In this document: positions 8,561 through 8,609 of the stretch, piece after piece
Numbering within the stretch: the stretch's first letter is position 1
Layout: every line of letters begins with the position of its first letter
Assembly (NCBI GenBank): GCA_011682595.1
Contig: JAACEH010000045.1
Location: 1-8,609 of the forward strand
Source: Anaerolineaceae bacterium
Lineage (GTDB): Bacteria; Planctomycetota; Phycisphaerae; FEN-1346; JAACEH01
Reading direction: 5' to 3'
DNA: 8,609 nt
Notes under the pieces: generated by a model
Told to the model about the DNA's origin: nothing
Seen by the model: only the letters and a program-made list of their open reading frames with translations
The model's database searches: none
Program-made: the position numbers and the translations under genes

Positions 8561-8580
8561 CCCGTGTTGGCGCAACAGGG
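8561..8580. other. Inverted repeat upstream of the glycosyltransferase
   Basis: CCC-G-TGTTG (8561-8569) can pair with CAACA-GGG (8573-8580) around the loop GCG, leaving one bulged G, 8 bp in all. It lies upstream of the proposed promoter. It could be an operator or the end of a transcript entering from the right edge. Nothing else is recognisable in 8537-8609. Confidence 0.3.
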
Positions 8581-8609
8581 CGGGTGCCCGCGAGAAGCCA
8601 GATGGCAAG

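Overview
The window is a chromosomal replication-origin neighbourhood of a GC-rich, Gram-negative-type bacterium. The left two thirds carry, all on the + strand, dnaA, an AT-richer gap with DnaA-box-like sites, dnaN, a short DUF721 (DciA-type) gene and gyrB. The right third holds a tandem-ACT-domain gene on the + strand and, converging on it, a two-gene operon on the - strand: a GT4-type glycosyltransferase followed by plsY.

The organism cannot be fixed from the sequence alone. A GyrB with the long insertion in its TOPRIM half, a WaaG-like glycosyltransferase and the absence of recF between dnaN and gyrB suggest a diderm lineage. My best guess is a Planctomycetota (Phycisphaerae-like) genome, held at low to moderate confidence and resting on recall of family members rather than a search.

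Layout: 1-188, leader with a good dnaA promoter. 189-1556, dnaA. 1557-1865, non-coding candidate oriC and dnaN promoter. 1866-2972, dnaN. 3028-3324, dciA-like. 3421-5907, gyrB. 5908-6024, spacer with a small hairpin. 6025-6444, tandem ACT protein. 6445-6641, intergenic region between convergent genes with three overlapping inverted repeats. 7343-6642, plsY. 8500-7340, glycosyltransferase. 8501-8609, its upstream region.

The genes form two functional groups. DnaA, the beta clamp, DciA and GyrB cover origin recognition, helicase loading, processivity and supercoil relief during replication. The glycosyltransferase and PlsY are cell-envelope functions (glycoconjugate or LPS core, and lysophosphatidic acid synthesis), coupled by a 4-nt ATGA overlap. 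I see no defence system, mobile element, CRISPR array, tRNA or rRNA. The least explained parts are the mutually exclusive hairpins at 6494-6561, the origin architecture, and the role of the ACT protein beside gyrB.
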